The notes under the pieces: generated by a model | What the model saw: the letters and a program-made list of their open reading frames with translations, nothing else | What the model was told of the DNA's origin: nothing | Database searches by the model: none | Position numbers and translations under genes: made by a program | Part shown: positions 16,462 through 25,577 of the stretch, in pieces | Layout of the letters: the number at the start of each line of letters is the position of its first letter | Numbering within the stretch: position 1 is the stretch's first letter | Assembly: GCF_048266365.1 (NCBI RefSeq) | Contig: NZ_JBLWZP010000003.1 | Span: forward strand, 124,001 to 188,000 | Origin: Galbibacter sp048266365 | GTDB lineage: Bacteria > Bacteroidota > Bacteroidia > Flavobacteriales > Flavobacteriaceae | Direction: 5' to 3' | DNA: 64,000 bases

Positions 16462-17766
16462 TTATACAACAGGTTCTCCGTAAAGGTCAAAATCTGCTGC
16501 CTCGAAAATTTTAATTGTGGCAAATTCGCCGGTTTTAAGGTAGTGCTTACTAGCGTCTATAAGAACTTCGTTATCCACATCCGGAGAATCAAACTCTGTC
16601 CTTCCAATAAAGTAGTTTCCTTCCTTACGATCAATTACACAACGAAACGTCTTCCCTACTTTTTCTTGGTTTAGCTCCCAAGAAATTTGGGATTGAAGAT
16701 CCATAATCTCTGATGCACGTTGTTGTTTCACTTCCTCCGGAACATCATCTTCCAATTGATAAGCATGGGTATTTTCCTCATGACTATAGGTAAAACAGCC
16801 TAAACGTTCAAAACGCATTTCTTTCACCCATTCCTTTAGGAGGTTAAAATCTGCTTCTGTCTCACCGGGATACCCAACAATAAGGGTGGTTCGAATGGCC
16901 ATTTGAGGAACAGCTGCTCTAAAATCTTTTAAAAGTTGAGTTGTTTTATCATAAGTCGTACCTCGACGCATTGATTTTAGAATTGAGTCAGAGATATGTT
17001 GCAGTGGGATATCGATATAATTACAGATTTTAGGTTCTTGTTTGATCACCTCCAACACATCCATCGGGAAACCAGTTGGGAAGGCATAATGCAATCGAAT
17101 CCATTCTACTCCATCTACTTTGACAAGTTCTTTTAACAGTTCAGCTAATGCTCTCTTTTTATAAATATCAAGACCATAATAAGTAAGATCTTGAGCAATT
17201 AAAATCAATTCTTTAACGCCATTGGCGGCAAGTTTTTCCGCTTCGATCACCAAGGCTTCGATCGGTGTACTCTTGTGCTTACCACGCATTAGAGGTATGG
17301 CACAAAAACTACAAGGACGATCACAACCTTCAGCAATCTTAAGATATGCATAATTCTTAGGAGTTGTAGTGAGTCGTTCCCCTATTAATTCATGCCGATA
17401 ATCTGCACCCAAAGCTTTTAACAGACTTGGTAATTCTGTGGTGCCAAAGTACTGATCAACATCAGGAATTTCTTTTTCAAGATCCGGTTTGTAGCGTTCA
17501 CTAAGGCATCCGGTTACAAAAACCTTATCGACCTCTCCTTCTTCTTTCTTTTGCAGATACTCTAAGATGGTATTTACGCTTTCCTCCTTGGCATTGTTGA
17601 TAAACCCGCAGGTATTGATAACAACCACATTACCTTCTTGCTCATGAACGACTTCTTTACCACTGGCTTTGAGTTGCCCCATAAGCACCTCACTGTCATA
17701 AACGTTTTTTGAACACCCTAAGGTAACTACATTAATTTTATTCTTTTTCAATGACTTGGTTCTCAT
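16462..17766 (-). CDS. rimO: Ribosomal protein S12 methylthiotransferase
   Basis: A radical-SAM enzyme that beta-methylthiolates an aspartate of ribosomal protein S12. The N-terminal UPF0004 domain has its three cluster cysteines in LGCSKN, NTCGF and TGCLSE. The radical-SAM motif is CDRPCSFC near residue 148. A C-terminal TRAM-like domain follows near residues 370-434. The length of 434 fits RimO rather than MiaB. It lies downstream of ftsY and a small membrane protein gene on the same strand. Confidence 0.94.
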   Translation of the reverse strand: MRTKSLKKNKINVVTLGCSKNVYDSEVLMGQLKASGKEVVHEQEGNVVVINTCGFINNAKEESVNTILEYLQKKEEGEVDKVFVTGCLSERYKPDLEKEIPDVDQYFGTTELPSLLKALGADYRHELIGERLTTTPKNYAYLKIAEGCDRPCSFCAIPLMRGKHKSTPIEALVIEAEKLAANGVKELILIAQDLTYYGLDIYKKRALAELLKELVKVDGVEWIRLHYAFPTGFPMDVLEVIKQEPKICNYIDIPLQHISDSILKSMRRGTTYDKTTQLLKDFRAAVPQMAIRTTLIVGYPGETEADFNLLKEWVKEMRFERLGCFTYSHEENTHAYQLEDDVPEEVKQQRASEIMDLQSQISWELNQEKVGKTFRCVIDRKEGNYFIGRTEFDSPDVDNEVLIDASKHYLKTGEFATIKIFEAADFDLYGEPVV

Positions 17767-17901
17767 ACCTTATATATAAATATTAACTTCATAAGCTCAA
17801 ATTCTTGAGTCCATAAAAGTGATCCCACTGACTACATTAATCAACAGGCAAAATTACAACTTGGAAGTGTATAAAACGAGAATAAAAAAGGATTTTAGAG
17901 C

Positions 17902-18180
17902 CTATACAAAGAAATTATCCAAATAAACCATCAATCGCTCTTCGTAATACCGGATAGCAGAAAATAAAAGCACACAGATAATTACGTAAATCCAATTATA
18001 GCTCTCATTTTTAATAACCCTAAAAAGTAAAAAGGCTACGATAGCCCCGAGAAGTCCGAGAATAAGGTTTGGCCAAAAGAAGTGTTTACCAAAGATCGCT
18101 ATGCCTTTCAAAATAGCATAGAACAAGCTGAAGTACGCCAGTACTCGCGTCAGAGTTACAAGAAATTTTGAACTACTCAT
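17902..18180 (-). CDS. Small three-helix membrane protein of unknown function
   Basis: A 92-residue hydrophobic protein with membrane segments near residues 8-30, 36-55 and 63-80 and a charged link (RVIKNESYNW). No family was recognised. Its ATG overlaps the ftsY stop by one base (TAATG type), so it is translationally coupled to ftsY and may act at the membrane, but a role in protein targeting is only suggested by this. Confidence 0.7.
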   Translation of the reverse strand: MSSSKFLVTLTRVLAYFSLFYAILKGIAIFGKHFFWPNLILGLLGAIVAFLLFRVIKNESYNWIYVIICVLLFSAIRYYEERLMVYLDNFFV

Positions 18181-19133
18181 TAGTTGAAGAAGGAGTCGAC
18201 AAATTCATATTTATTGAATACCTGTAAATCCTCTATAGCCTCACCAACACCAATGTACTTCACAGGAATCTTAAACTGGTCCGATATACCGATAACCACT
18301 CCGCCTTTTGCTGTACCATCCAATTTGGTTACCGCTAAGGAACTTACTTCCGTGGCTTTGGTAAATTGTTTAGCTTGTTCGAAGGCATTCTGCCCTGTAG
18401 AGCCATCCAAAACTAACAATACCTCATGTGGAGCATCCGGGACTACTTTCTGCATTACACGTTTAACTTTAGTAAGCTCATTCATTAAATTAACCTTATT
18501 GTGTAGTCTTCCGGCGGTATCAATGATGACCACATCTGCGTCCTGAGACACTGCAGATTTTAAAGAATCAAAAGCGACTGAGGCAGGATCACTTCCCATT
18601 TGTTGCTTGACAATAGGCACACCAACACGATCCGCCCACACCTGAAGCTGATCAATAGCAGCAGCCCTAAAGGTATCAGCTGCTCCCAATACAACCTTCT
18701 TACCTTGCTTTTTAAATTGATAAGCAAGCTTTCCAATGGTAGTTGTTTTCCCAACACCATTAACTCCAACAACCATTAAAACATAGGGCTTTTTATCCGT
18801 AGGTATAACAAAGTCTGCCTGTTCACCAGTGTTGGTCTCTGATAGCAAGGCAGCGATTTCTTCTCTTAAAATACCATTCAGTTCATCGGTTCCTAAATAC
18901 TTATCCTTGGATACCCTAGCCTCTATACGCTGAATAATTTTTAAGGTAGTATCAACTCCTACATCACTACTGACCAACACCTCTTCGAGATCATCAAGTA
19001 CTTGATCGTCAACTTTAGATTTACCGGCTACCGCTTTACTAAGTTTGCCAAAAAAACTAGTCTTTGACTTTTCAAGCCCTTTGTCTAAAGTTTGTTTCTT
19101 TTCTGAGGAAAATATTTTTTTAAAAAAACTCAT
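18180..19133 (-). CDS. ftsY: Signal recognition particle receptor FtsY
   Basis: The SRP receptor GTPase that brings ribosome-nascent chain complexes to the membrane. The 317 residues comprise an N domain (about 30-110) and a G domain. GTPase elements are GVNGVGKTTTIGKLA near residue 122, DTFRAAA, DTAGR and TKLDGTAKGG near residue 270. The acidic A domain of E. coli FtsY is reduced to a short basic start, as in many Bacteroidota. It lies after the ribosomal gene cluster but behind its own intergenic region and a terminator. Confidence 0.96.
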   Translation of the reverse strand: MSFFKKIFSSEKKQTLDKGLEKSKTSFFGKLSKAVAGKSKVDDQVLDDLEEVLVSSDVGVDTTLKIIQRIEARVSKDKYLGTDELNGILREEIAALLSETNTGEQADFVIPTDKKPYVLMVVGVNGVGKTTTIGKLAYQFKKQGKKVVLGAADTFRAAAIDQLQVWADRVGVPIVKQQMGSDPASVAFDSLKSAVSQDADVVIIDTAGRLHNKVNLMNELTKVKRVMQKVVPDAPHEVLLVLDGSTGQNAFEQAKQFTKATEVSSLAVTKLDGTAKGGVVIGISDQFKIPVKYIGVGEAIEDLQVFNKYEFVDSFFN

Positions 19134-19350
19134 CTGCTACGATTAAATCATTGGTGCTCTCATCACTATTTAGCGATAAGATCGGTTATTAAAGTCGATT
19201 ATACTTATCAAGTCTAAGTTCTGTGTTTTATTCAACAACCGACACTCTATAAGCAGGAATCAGACCATACAAACATACAACTAAATTAACAGTTGTGATA
19301 CTATTTGGACGCTTAGGTATTTCTAAACTTACAACTTTCCAAAGTTAACT

Positions 19351-19386
19351 AAATCAAAAAAGCCACTTCCCGGATAGAAAGTAGCT
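19351..19386 (-). terminator. Terminator of the L28-L33-DUF4295 unit
   Basis: On the minus strand AGCTACTT (from 19386) pairs with AAGTGGCT (to 19361) with one G-U pair, and TTTTTTGATTT follows. It separates the ribosomal genes from ftsY. Confidence 0.75.
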
Positions 19387-19412
19387 CTTAGCGATCAAAA
19401 AGTTGTGAACTT

Positions 19413-19565
19413 TTATTTTTTATTCATCCAGTCGTTAACTAATTCTGGAGCCATTACAGCTTCAACAAAAGTATACGCGCCTGATTTAGGAGATCTGACC
19501 ATTTTTATCGCTTTGGTTAATCTCTTTGAATTCGTCTGTAACGATGCTACTGATTTCTTTGCCAT
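19413..19565 (-). CDS. DUF4295 small basic protein next to ribosomal genes
   Basis: A 50-residue protein starting MAKKSVASLQTNSKRLTKAI and ending in WMNKK; the stop is TAA at 19413-19415. It is rich in Lys and Ser and resembles the DUF4295 family found in Bacteroidota right after rpmG. That conserved position suggests a ribosome-linked role, which is an inference. It starts 7 bases after the L33 stop. Confidence 0.88.
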   Translation of the reverse strand: MAKKSVASLQTNSKRLTKAIKMVRSPKSGAYTFVEAVMAPELVNDWMNKK

Positions 19566-19572
19566 GGCTAAA

Positions 19573-19755
19573 TTATTTTATTTCTTTATGAACAGTCATT
19601 TTCTTAAGGATAGGGTTGAATTTCTTCAACTCCATACGATCCGGAGTGTTCTTTTTATTTTTTGTAGTGATGTAACGAGAAGTTCCTGGCTGCCCAGATT
19701 CTTTGTGTTCGGTACACTCTAATATCACCTGTATTCTATTACCTTTCTTTGCCAT
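19573..19755 (-). CDS. rpmG: 50S ribosomal protein L33
   Basis: A 60-residue ribosomal protein starting MAKKGNRIQVILECTEHK, with the typical TSRYITTKNKKNTPDRMELKKFNP middle. Only one of the four zinc-ligand cysteines of C+ L33 forms is present, so it is a zinc-free type. It sits between L28 and DUF4295. Confidence 0.96.
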   Translation of the reverse strand: MAKKGNRIQVILECTEHKESGQPGTSRYITTKNKKNTPDRMELKKFNPILKKMTVHKEIK

Positions 19756-19782
19756 TTTATTCCTTATTTATCGGATTACCAA

Positions 19783-20019
19783 TTACTTAATAAATCCTTT
19801 TGCTTTTGCTTCTTTTAATACTGCAGTAATCCCTTTTTTATTAATAGTTTTTAATGCAGCGGTAGAAATTTTAAGCGTAACCCAACGATCTTCTTCTGGA
19901 ATAAAGAAACGTTTTTTAATTAGGTTAGCGTCAAATTTACGCTTTGTTCTATTCATAGCGTGAGAAACGTTATTTCCCACCATTGCCTTCTTTCCTGTAA
20001 GTTCACAAACTCTTGACAT
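19783..20019 (-). CDS. rpmB: 50S ribosomal protein L28
   Basis: A 78-residue protein starting MSRVCELTGKKAMVGNNVSH, the hallmark of L28, then NRTKRKFDANL and TLKISTAALKTINKKG. It is the first gene of the L28-L33-DUF4295 cluster. A near-consensus promoter box (TTATTTTG on the minus strand) lies around 20060. Confidence 0.96.
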   Translation of the reverse strand: MSRVCELTGKKAMVGNNVSHAMNRTKRKFDANLIKKRFFIPEEDRWVTLKISTAALKTINKKGITAVLKEAKAKGFIK

Positions 20020-20095
20020 GCTTCTATACTTTAGTATTATTTAAAAACAGGGTGCAAAATAACGAATTATTAGCCTTAATAGCAAGATAAAAGAA

Positions 20096-21343
20096 TCATT
20101 TTTTTGAAAATTCTTTGAAAAGCATTTCTAAAGCTTTATTTACCGCCTTGTTAACGACCTTGTCCCGGTGATTTCCCAAGTTAAATTGCTGAGAAAAAAC
20201 ACCATTTGGAGTCGCTAATGCGATAAATACTGTCCCAATTTCTGCATCAGAATCTCCTTTTAAAGGCCCTGCATTTCCTGTTGTAGATAACGCAAAATCA
20301 GTTTTAAATAACTTTTTAGCGGACAATGCCATGGCTTCTGCAACAGCAGCACTTACAACACTGTGCGCTTTTATTAAAGATTCTTCAATGTTTAGAACAT
20401 CTACTTTCGCTTGAGTAGCATAACTCACTACACCTCCATTAAAAAAGGCAGATGCCCCAGGAATAGCTGTAAAGATTTCCGCAAGTTTCCCTCCAGTACA
20501 ACTTTCGGCAACCGAAAGACTTTGCTTACTACCTGTCAACAATTTAGCTAAGGTCACTTCTAATGCGTTTTCCTCCTCTAGTCCAAAATACAAATCTTGT
20601 ATAAGTGGCATAAGACCCTCCATCTGCTCCTGGATTTCACGCTCCAACACCTGCTTATCATCTCCCTTAGCCGTTAGTCTTAATCGCACTTTCCCCAGAT
20701 TGGGCAGGTATGCCAGTTTTATGGATGCCGGAAGGTGATCCTCCCAGTACTCAAGACGTTCTGCCAAAGCACTCTCCCCAAGCCCATAGGTAAGTATGGT
20801 TTTATGAATAATATAAGGGTGTTTAAACTGCTTTTGCAGCTTCGGAAGTATTGAATCGACAATTAGCGCTTCCATTTCAAATGGAACTCCAGGAAGGGAG
20901 ATAAACACCTTTCCGTTTTTTTCGAGCCACATACCAGGCGCCGTACCAAATTGGTTCATCAACACCTCTGCCTTTGAGGGCACTAATGCCTGCCACTTAT
21001 TTAAATCAGAAATCGGACTATTGGAATAGTTTTTAAATAATCTTTCTATATTTTGTAGCACTGCCTTATTTTCAACCAGCTTGTCCTCAAAATAAGTGCA
21101 AATCGTGTGTTTGGTAATATCATCTTTGGTCGGCCCAAGACCCCCGGTGATGATCACAATATCAACTCTGGATTCTGCCTCCTCCATGGCTTTCAAAATA
21201 TGATTTCGTTCATCTTGAACTGAACTCATCTGAAACACTGAAATACCAATAGAATTAAGTCTCTTTGCAATAAACGCAGAATTCGTATCTACGACTTGAC
21301 CTATGAGAATTTCATCCCCAATAGTAATAATCTCTGCTAACAT
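20096..21343 (-). CDS. cinA: CinA-family nicotinamide-nucleotide amidohydrolase
   Basis: A two-domain protein of 415 residues. The N-terminal MoaB/MogA-like (COG1058) domain has ITIGDEILIGQVVDTN and GGLGPTKDD near residue 67. The C-terminal PncC deamidase domain has AESCTGGKLAE near residue 275, followed by VVSYA and the TGNAGP loop. The C-terminal domain converts NMN to nicotinate mononucleotide in pyridine nucleotide recycling; the N-terminal domain is linked to ADP-ribose hydrolysis in some homologues. It follows the Hpt gene by five bases and is probably co-transcribed with it. Confidence 0.94.
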   Translation of the reverse strand: MLAEIITIGDEILIGQVVDTNSAFIAKRLNSIGISVFQMSSVQDERNHILKAMEEAESRVDIVIITGGLGPTKDDITKHTICTYFEDKLVENKAVLQNIERLFKNYSNSPISDLNKWQALVPSKAEVLMNQFGTAPGMWLEKNGKVFISLPGVPFEMEALIVDSILPKLQKQFKHPYIIHKTILTYGLGESALAERLEYWEDHLPASIKLAYLPNLGKVRLRLTAKGDDKQVLEREIQEQMEGLMPLIQDLYFGLEEENALEVTLAKLLTGSKQSLSVAESCTGGKLAEIFTAIPGASAFFNGGVVSYATQAKVDVLNIEESLIKAHSVVSAAVAEAMALSAKKLFKTDFALSTTGNAGPLKGDSDAEIGTVFIALATPNGVFSQQFNLGNHRDKVVNKAVNKALEMLFKEFSKK

Positions 21344-21348
21344 TGCAG

Positions 21349-21684
21349 CTATTTTATATAATTGTTTAATTCTTTGTACGCTTCTTCTAATTCAGTAGTA
21401 GCCCCTGAGGACAATGCTCTTATAGATTCGATATCCATATCCCCTCTCGCATGACTCTCAATGGTCAACATCTGATCTTTCAATTTGTCAATCCCCAATA
21501 AATCAGCATTGGGTTTTATTTTATGTGCATATTGATAAATAGCACTGAAATCTTGAGCCACAACAGCGCTTTCCAGCCCTTTAAAGTCCTCAGGAGTTTC
21601 TTGTAAAAACGTGGATATTATGGTTTGATTAAACTCCTTATCCCCTCCAGATAATTCGTTGAGTTTATCTAAATTGTACTTCAT
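21349..21684 (-). CDS. Histidine phosphotransfer (Hpt) domain protein
   Basis: A 111-residue single-domain phosphorelay protein. The phosphorylatable His is His54 in YQYAHKIKPNADLLGI, followed by the usual small-residue turn and a second helix. No kinase or response regulator is adjacent, so its partners must be elsewhere. It lies between the FAH-family gene and cinA with gaps of 11 and 5 bases. Confidence 0.85.
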   Translation of the reverse strand: MKYNLDKLNELSGGDKEFNQTIISTFLQETPEDFKGLESAVVAQDFSAIYQYAHKIKPNADLLGIDKLKDQMLTIESHARGDMDIESIRALSSGATTELEEAYKELNNYIK

Positions 21685-21695
21685 AGTTTTAGGTG

Positions 21696-22307
21696 TTATT
21701 TGATTGATAGGTTAAATATTTCTTGATTATTGATGTGACCTTCTAAAAAGTCACCTCGTTGTATTTCAGAAACCCCGGCAGGCGTTCCTGTAAAAATTAA
21801 ATCTCCGGTCTTCAAGGTAAAGAATTTGGAAACATAGGCAATTAATTCATCAATTTTCCACAACATTTTTGCACTATGTCCAAGCTGCACCTTTTCTTGA
21901 TTCTTATTCAGACTGAAATGAATATCGTTCAGATCTCCTAAAGATTTTTTGGACACCCACTGCCCTACATAGGCAGAATTATCAAAAGCTTTCGCTTTCT
22001 CCCAAGGCAAACCCTTTTCTTTCAATGAGCGTTGTATATCTCTAGCCGTGAAATCGATCCCCAAAGTGAGTTGTTCGTAATAATTGGGTGCAAACTTCTC
22101 CGCGATGTATTTTCCAACTTTACTTATTTTCACAACCAGCTCTACCTCGTGATGGATTTCTGATGAAAATTCAGGAAGATAGAAGTCTAAACCATTTTTT
22201 AATAACGCCGTATCAGGTTTCATAAAAATAACAGGAGCATCAGGTTTTTCATTCTGAAGCTCAGCAATATGTTCTGTATAATTTCTGCCTACACAGATAA
22301 TCTTCAT
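21696..22307 (-). CDS. Fumarylacetoacetate hydrolase family protein
   Basis: A 203-residue single-domain member of the FAH superfamily, in the size class of acylpyruvate hydrolases and oxaloacetate tautomerases/decarboxylases. The N-terminal RNYTEHIAELQN and PVIFMKPDTALL are typical. The metal ligands are carried by EIHHEVELVV (near residue 70) and FTARDIQRS. The C-terminal TGDLIFTGTPAGV loop is diagnostic. The exact substrate cannot be read from sequence. Confidence 0.9.
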   Translation of the reverse strand: MKIICVGRNYTEHIAELQNEKPDAPVIFMKPDTALLKNGLDFYLPEFSSEIHHEVELVVKISKVGKYIAEKFAPNYYEQLTLGIDFTARDIQRSLKEKGLPWEKAKAFDNSAYVGQWVSKKSLGDLNDIHFSLNKNQEKVQLGHSAKMLWKIDELIAYVSKFFTLKTGDLIFTGTPAGVSEIQRGDFLEGHINNQEIFNLSIK

Positions 22308-22334
22308 GGTAATTTAATTTTTTATAATTGCAAA

Positions 22335-23291
22335 TTAGTAAACAACTTTCACTTTAAAGGCCGGCGATACTGATTTTCCATTTTTAAAGGTATTCCCCTG
22401 ACCGGAGAGCTTGAGCTTGTTCATAGATTTCCAGCCCTGGTTAGATCGATAATAAGCATTTGAAGCATCCGGTTTTTCTTGGACTCCTCTAAAAATAGGC
22501 CCATATCGCATGGTTTTAACATCATGATACAAGCTATCCCCTACCCGAAGATCTAGCTGTTCCTCATATTGATTTTCTAAAATAAACAAATGCTCTACGG
22601 CAATAAAAAAACCGTTTTCCGGGACTTTTATGCCGTATTCAGCCAAAGAAATCTTGATTTTTCTCTGTGATTTATGAGTCTGAATAACCAAATTACTACG
22701 CAATAAATCCTCAGCAGGACTTAAATCATTATTCGCACTAAAAACTCTCAATTTAAACTTTGTTTCCCATTTATATGGGGCATTGAGATAAACAGTCACC
22801 TCATCCAAATAGACATTTTCATCGGTTTTAAAGTCATTGGGATAATATCTGGCCAACACAGAAGGATATGCACCACCACTAAAGTTTCCTAGGCCAACCC
22901 ATTGTTTACCGCTAAATGGATTCAAGGTACGGCTATGCTCTTTATCTTTATGATCATAAAGCACCACCTGTTCTAATTTCTCCACCATAGGGGTGAGGTA
23001 AATAACGCTATTCGAAAGCTCGTTGGAAGGCAACACCTTACTTTGATACCCTATACAGGAAATGCGAACATTCTCATCTAAGAGTGTGCTGTCTACCTCT
23101 AACAAAAACCTCCCCTTATCATTGGCTGTGGTTCCGTATTTTGTTCCTGTAAAAATAATATGAGCATATGGAATCGGCTGTGTTGTTTGCTTGTCCTTTA
23201 AGTCTCCTATCAATATTGACTTTTGAGCCTGACAAAACCCACCGACTATAAAAACCCCTGTACAGATTATGACTTGGGCGCGCTTAAGCAT
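22335..23291 (-). CDS. Exported protein with carboxypeptidase-regulatory-like domain
   Basis: A 318-residue protein with a signal peptide (MLKRAQVIICTGVFIVGGFCQAQ). Residues about 25-110 form a CarboxypepD_reg-like beta-sandwich (GDLKDKQTTQPIPYAHIIFTG, TTANDKGRFLLEV, ISCIGYQSKVLP). The rest is a second beta-rich part with no recognised family. No TonB plug or barrel is present, so it is not a receptor. Its start overlaps the stop of the exonuclease gene by one base. Confidence 0.7.
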   Translation of the reverse strand: MLKRAQVIICTGVFIVGGFCQAQKSILIGDLKDKQTTQPIPYAHIIFTGTKYGTTANDKGRFLLEVDSTLLDENVRISCIGYQSKVLPSNELSNSVIYLTPMVEKLEQVVLYDHKDKEHSRTLNPFSGKQWVGLGNFSGGAYPSVLARYYPNDFKTDENVYLDEVTVYLNAPYKWETKFKLRVFSANNDLSPAEDLLRSNLVIQTHKSQRKIKISLAEYGIKVPENGFFIAVEHLFILENQYEEQLDLRVGDSLYHDVKTMRYGPIFRGVQEKPDASNAYYRSNQGWKSMNKLKLSGQGNTFKNGKSVSPAFKVKVVY

Positions 23292-24067
23292 TAACCGAGT
23301 TTGGTATTCAGTTTCCTAAGTTTAATCGCGGTAAGCACCTTTTTAGTGTATCTTGGAAAGTCTGCATTCAATATCCAACCAAAATAACCCGGCTCTTGCT
23401 CCAAAACGTCCTCTACTTTCTTCCCCTTATGTTTACCAAAGGCAAAAACCTCAACACCATCGTCATCAAAGGCAATAAAGCCCGCAAAATCTGCTGTTAC
23501 TCTTCGAGTAGTAAATTCAGCTAGAGATTTCATATCATTCTCAAGTTCATCATAACGATCCAATTGGGACTTCAACACCTCATAGGTAGCGTTGGTATCT
23601 GCTGCAGCGCTGTGCGCATCTACCAAGCTTTTACCACAATAGAATTTGTAAGCAGCCGAAAGGGTACGCTGTTCCATTTTGTGAAAAATGGTTTGCACAT
23701 CCACACTTACTCTGCTTCCCATATCAAAGTCAATATCAGATCGAAGCATCTCCTCTGCAAGAACAGGGATATCAAAACGATCTGAGTTAAAGCCTGCCAA
23801 ATCACTATCCTTAATCATCGTATAAATGGTTTTGGAGAGCTCTTTAAAGGTCGGTTCGTCTTTAACCCTTTCGTCTGTGATACCGTGAATCGCTGAGGAT
23901 TCTGCTGGTATTGGCATCTGAGGATTGACCAGCCAGGTCTTACTTTCTTTGTTTCCGTTTGGAAATACTTTCAAAATTGAGATCTCCACAACGCGATCTT
24001 TGGCAACATCGATTCCAGTTGTTTCGAGGTCAAAAAAACAAATGGGTCTTGTTAATTTTAATTCCAT
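23291..24067 (-). CDS. DnaQ-like 3'-5' exonuclease
   Basis: A DEDDh exonuclease of about 258 residues. The motifs are ExoI FFDLETTGID near residue 14, ExoII GFNSDRFDIPVLAEE near residue 100, and ExoIII AHSAAADTNAT near residue 155. A C-terminal segment FAFGKHKGKKVEDV...YFGWIL matches the short DUF3820-like domain seen in single-stranded DNA exonucleases. The better start is the ATG at 24067 (MELKLTRP); an in-frame ATG at 24082 would add five residues. It could act in repair or proofreading. It is coupled to the next gene by TAATG. Confidence 0.88.
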   Translation of the reverse strand: MELKLTRPICFFDLETTGIDVAKDRVVEISILKVFPNGNKESKTWLVNPQMPIPAESSAIHGITDERVKDEPTFKELSKTIYTMIKDSDLAGFNSDRFDIPVLAEEMLRSDIDFDMGSRVSVDVQTIFHKMEQRTLSAAYKFYCGKSLVDAHSAAADTNATYEVLKSQLDRYDELENDMKSLAEFTTRRVTADFAGFIAFDDDGVEVFAFGKHKGKKVEDVLEQEPGYFGWILNADFPRYTKKVLTAIKLRKLNTKLG

Positions 24068-24104
24068 GTACTTATGATTCAAACCCTAAATTTAGGACAA
24101 AACA

Positions 24105-24137
24105 AATTAAAACCCTGTTGAATTCAGGGTTTTAATT
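24105..24137 (-). terminator. Terminator of the E2 gene
   Basis: AATTAAAACCCTG (24105-24117) pairs with CAGGGTTTTAATT (24125-24137), a perfect 13-base-pair stem with T/A-rich flanks. It lies seven bases after the E2 stop at 24144. Confidence 0.85.
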
Positions 24138-24143
24138 TTGTGA

Positions 24144-25478
24144 TTATATTTTTTTATTGAGATCCCATGCCTCGAGATACTGAGCCATTCTTTGGATAAA
24201 TTGGCCTCCGAGAGCTCCGTTAACCACGCGATGGTCATAACTGTGTGACAGGAACATCTTGTGACGAATTCCGATAAAGTCACCCTCCGGGGTTTCTATT
24301 ACTGCTGGGACTTTTCGAATCGCACCCAAAGCTAGGATAGCCACTTGGGGTTGATTGATAATTGGAGTTCCCATCACACTTCCAAATGCTCCTACATTGG
24401 TTACGGTATAGGTGCCTTGTGTGATTTCGTCCGGTTTAAGCTTATTAGCTCTCGCTCTAGAAGCTAGGTCGTTCACGCGCTTAGCCATACCGACTAAATT
24501 CAATTGGTCTGCATTTTTAATTACAGGGACAATTAAATTTCCGTCATCCAGAGCAGCTGCCATTCCCAAGTTAATGTCTTTTTTCTTGATAACTTTATCC
24601 CCTTGAACAGAAATGTTGATCATTGGGAAATCTTTAATGGTCTTGGCTACGATTTGCATAAAGATTGGCGTAAAGGTTAACTTCTCTCCTTCGCGCTTTA
24701 AAAATTCGTCCTTAACCTTATTTCTCCAATTCCACACATTGGTCACGTCCACCTCGATAAAACTCTGAACATGTGCAGATGTTTTAATGCTATCAGTCAT
24801 GTGTTGGGCAATTAATTTACCCATACGACTCATTTCAATAATTTCGTCTTGGCCGTTGACTGACACCGGAGCACTTTTAGCCTCAACAACTGCTGATTTT
24901 ACCTCAGGTTGTTGCACCTTTTGTACTGCTTCTACCGATTTTTTCGGTGGTGATGTATCTTTACCATCCAGGTACTGGAGAATGTCATTTTTAGTGACAC
25001 GCCCATCTTTACCAGTCCCTTTTATACCTTCTAACTCTTGAAGTGTAATGTTTTCTTGCTTTGCAATATTTTTAACCAAGGGCGAATAAAAACGCTCAGA
25101 AGTCGTAAAGTCCGGGACGGGTTCTAAACCTTGTTTAATAACATTTATCTCTGCCTCCAAATCCTTGGCGTAGGCCTCTTGTGCTTCTTGTGGCTCCTGT
25201 GATGCTGATTCCTCCACCTCAATTACTACATGATCACCATCAGTTTCTATGATTGCCAAAACATCTCCTACATTGGCTACATCATCAACATTAAAGAATT
25301 TCTCAACCAAAACTCCATCCACCTCACTTGGAACCTCGGAATCAACCTTATCGGTTGCAATTTCCAGAACGGCTTCATCAGCTTCAATGGTATCGCCAAC
25401 TTCTTTTAACCAAGAAGTTATTGTCGCTTCCGCAACACTTTCCCCCATTTGAGGAAGTTTTAATTCTATTTTTGCCAT
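24144..25478 (-). CDS. Dihydrolipoamide acyltransferase (E2) of a 2-oxoacid dehydrogenase complex
   Basis: The core acyltransferase of a 2-oxoacid dehydrogenase, 444 residues. It has an N-terminal lipoyl domain with the lipoylated Lys in EIATDKVDSEVPSE near residue 43, an E3/E1-binding domain (PLVKNIAKQENI...GKDGRVTKNDIL) near residue 130-170, and a catalytic domain ending in SHSYDHRVVNGALGG. The motif is H-x3-N-G where the classical form is H-x3-D-G. The single lipoyl domain and sequence style suit a branched-chain or 2-oxoacid E2. E1 and E3 are not adjacent. A terminator follows. Confidence 0.9.
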   Translation of the reverse strand: MAKIELKLPQMGESVAEATITSWLKEVGDTIEADEAVLEIATDKVDSEVPSEVDGVLVEKFFNVDDVANVGDVLAIIETDGDHVVIEVEESASQEPQEAQEAYAKDLEAEINVIKQGLEPVPDFTTSERFYSPLVKNIAKQENITLQELEGIKGTGKDGRVTKNDILQYLDGKDTSPPKKSVEAVQKVQQPEVKSAVVEAKSAPVSVNGQDEIIEMSRMGKLIAQHMTDSIKTSAHVQSFIEVDVTNVWNWRNKVKDEFLKREGEKLTFTPIFMQIVAKTIKDFPMINISVQGDKVIKKKDINLGMAAALDDGNLIVPVIKNADQLNLVGMAKRVNDLASRARANKLKPDEITQGTYTVTNVGAFGSVMGTPIINQPQVAILALGAIRKVPAVIETPEGDFIGIRHKMFLSHSYDHRVVNGALGGQFIQRMAQYLEAWDLNKKI

Positions 25479-25577
25479 ATCAATAATCTAACGCTTTTAA
25501 ATGATGTTATAATTGCGAAAATAATAAAAAATAAGCTTTTTTACTCACTATAATTTATTAAAACTTAAAATATTCGC

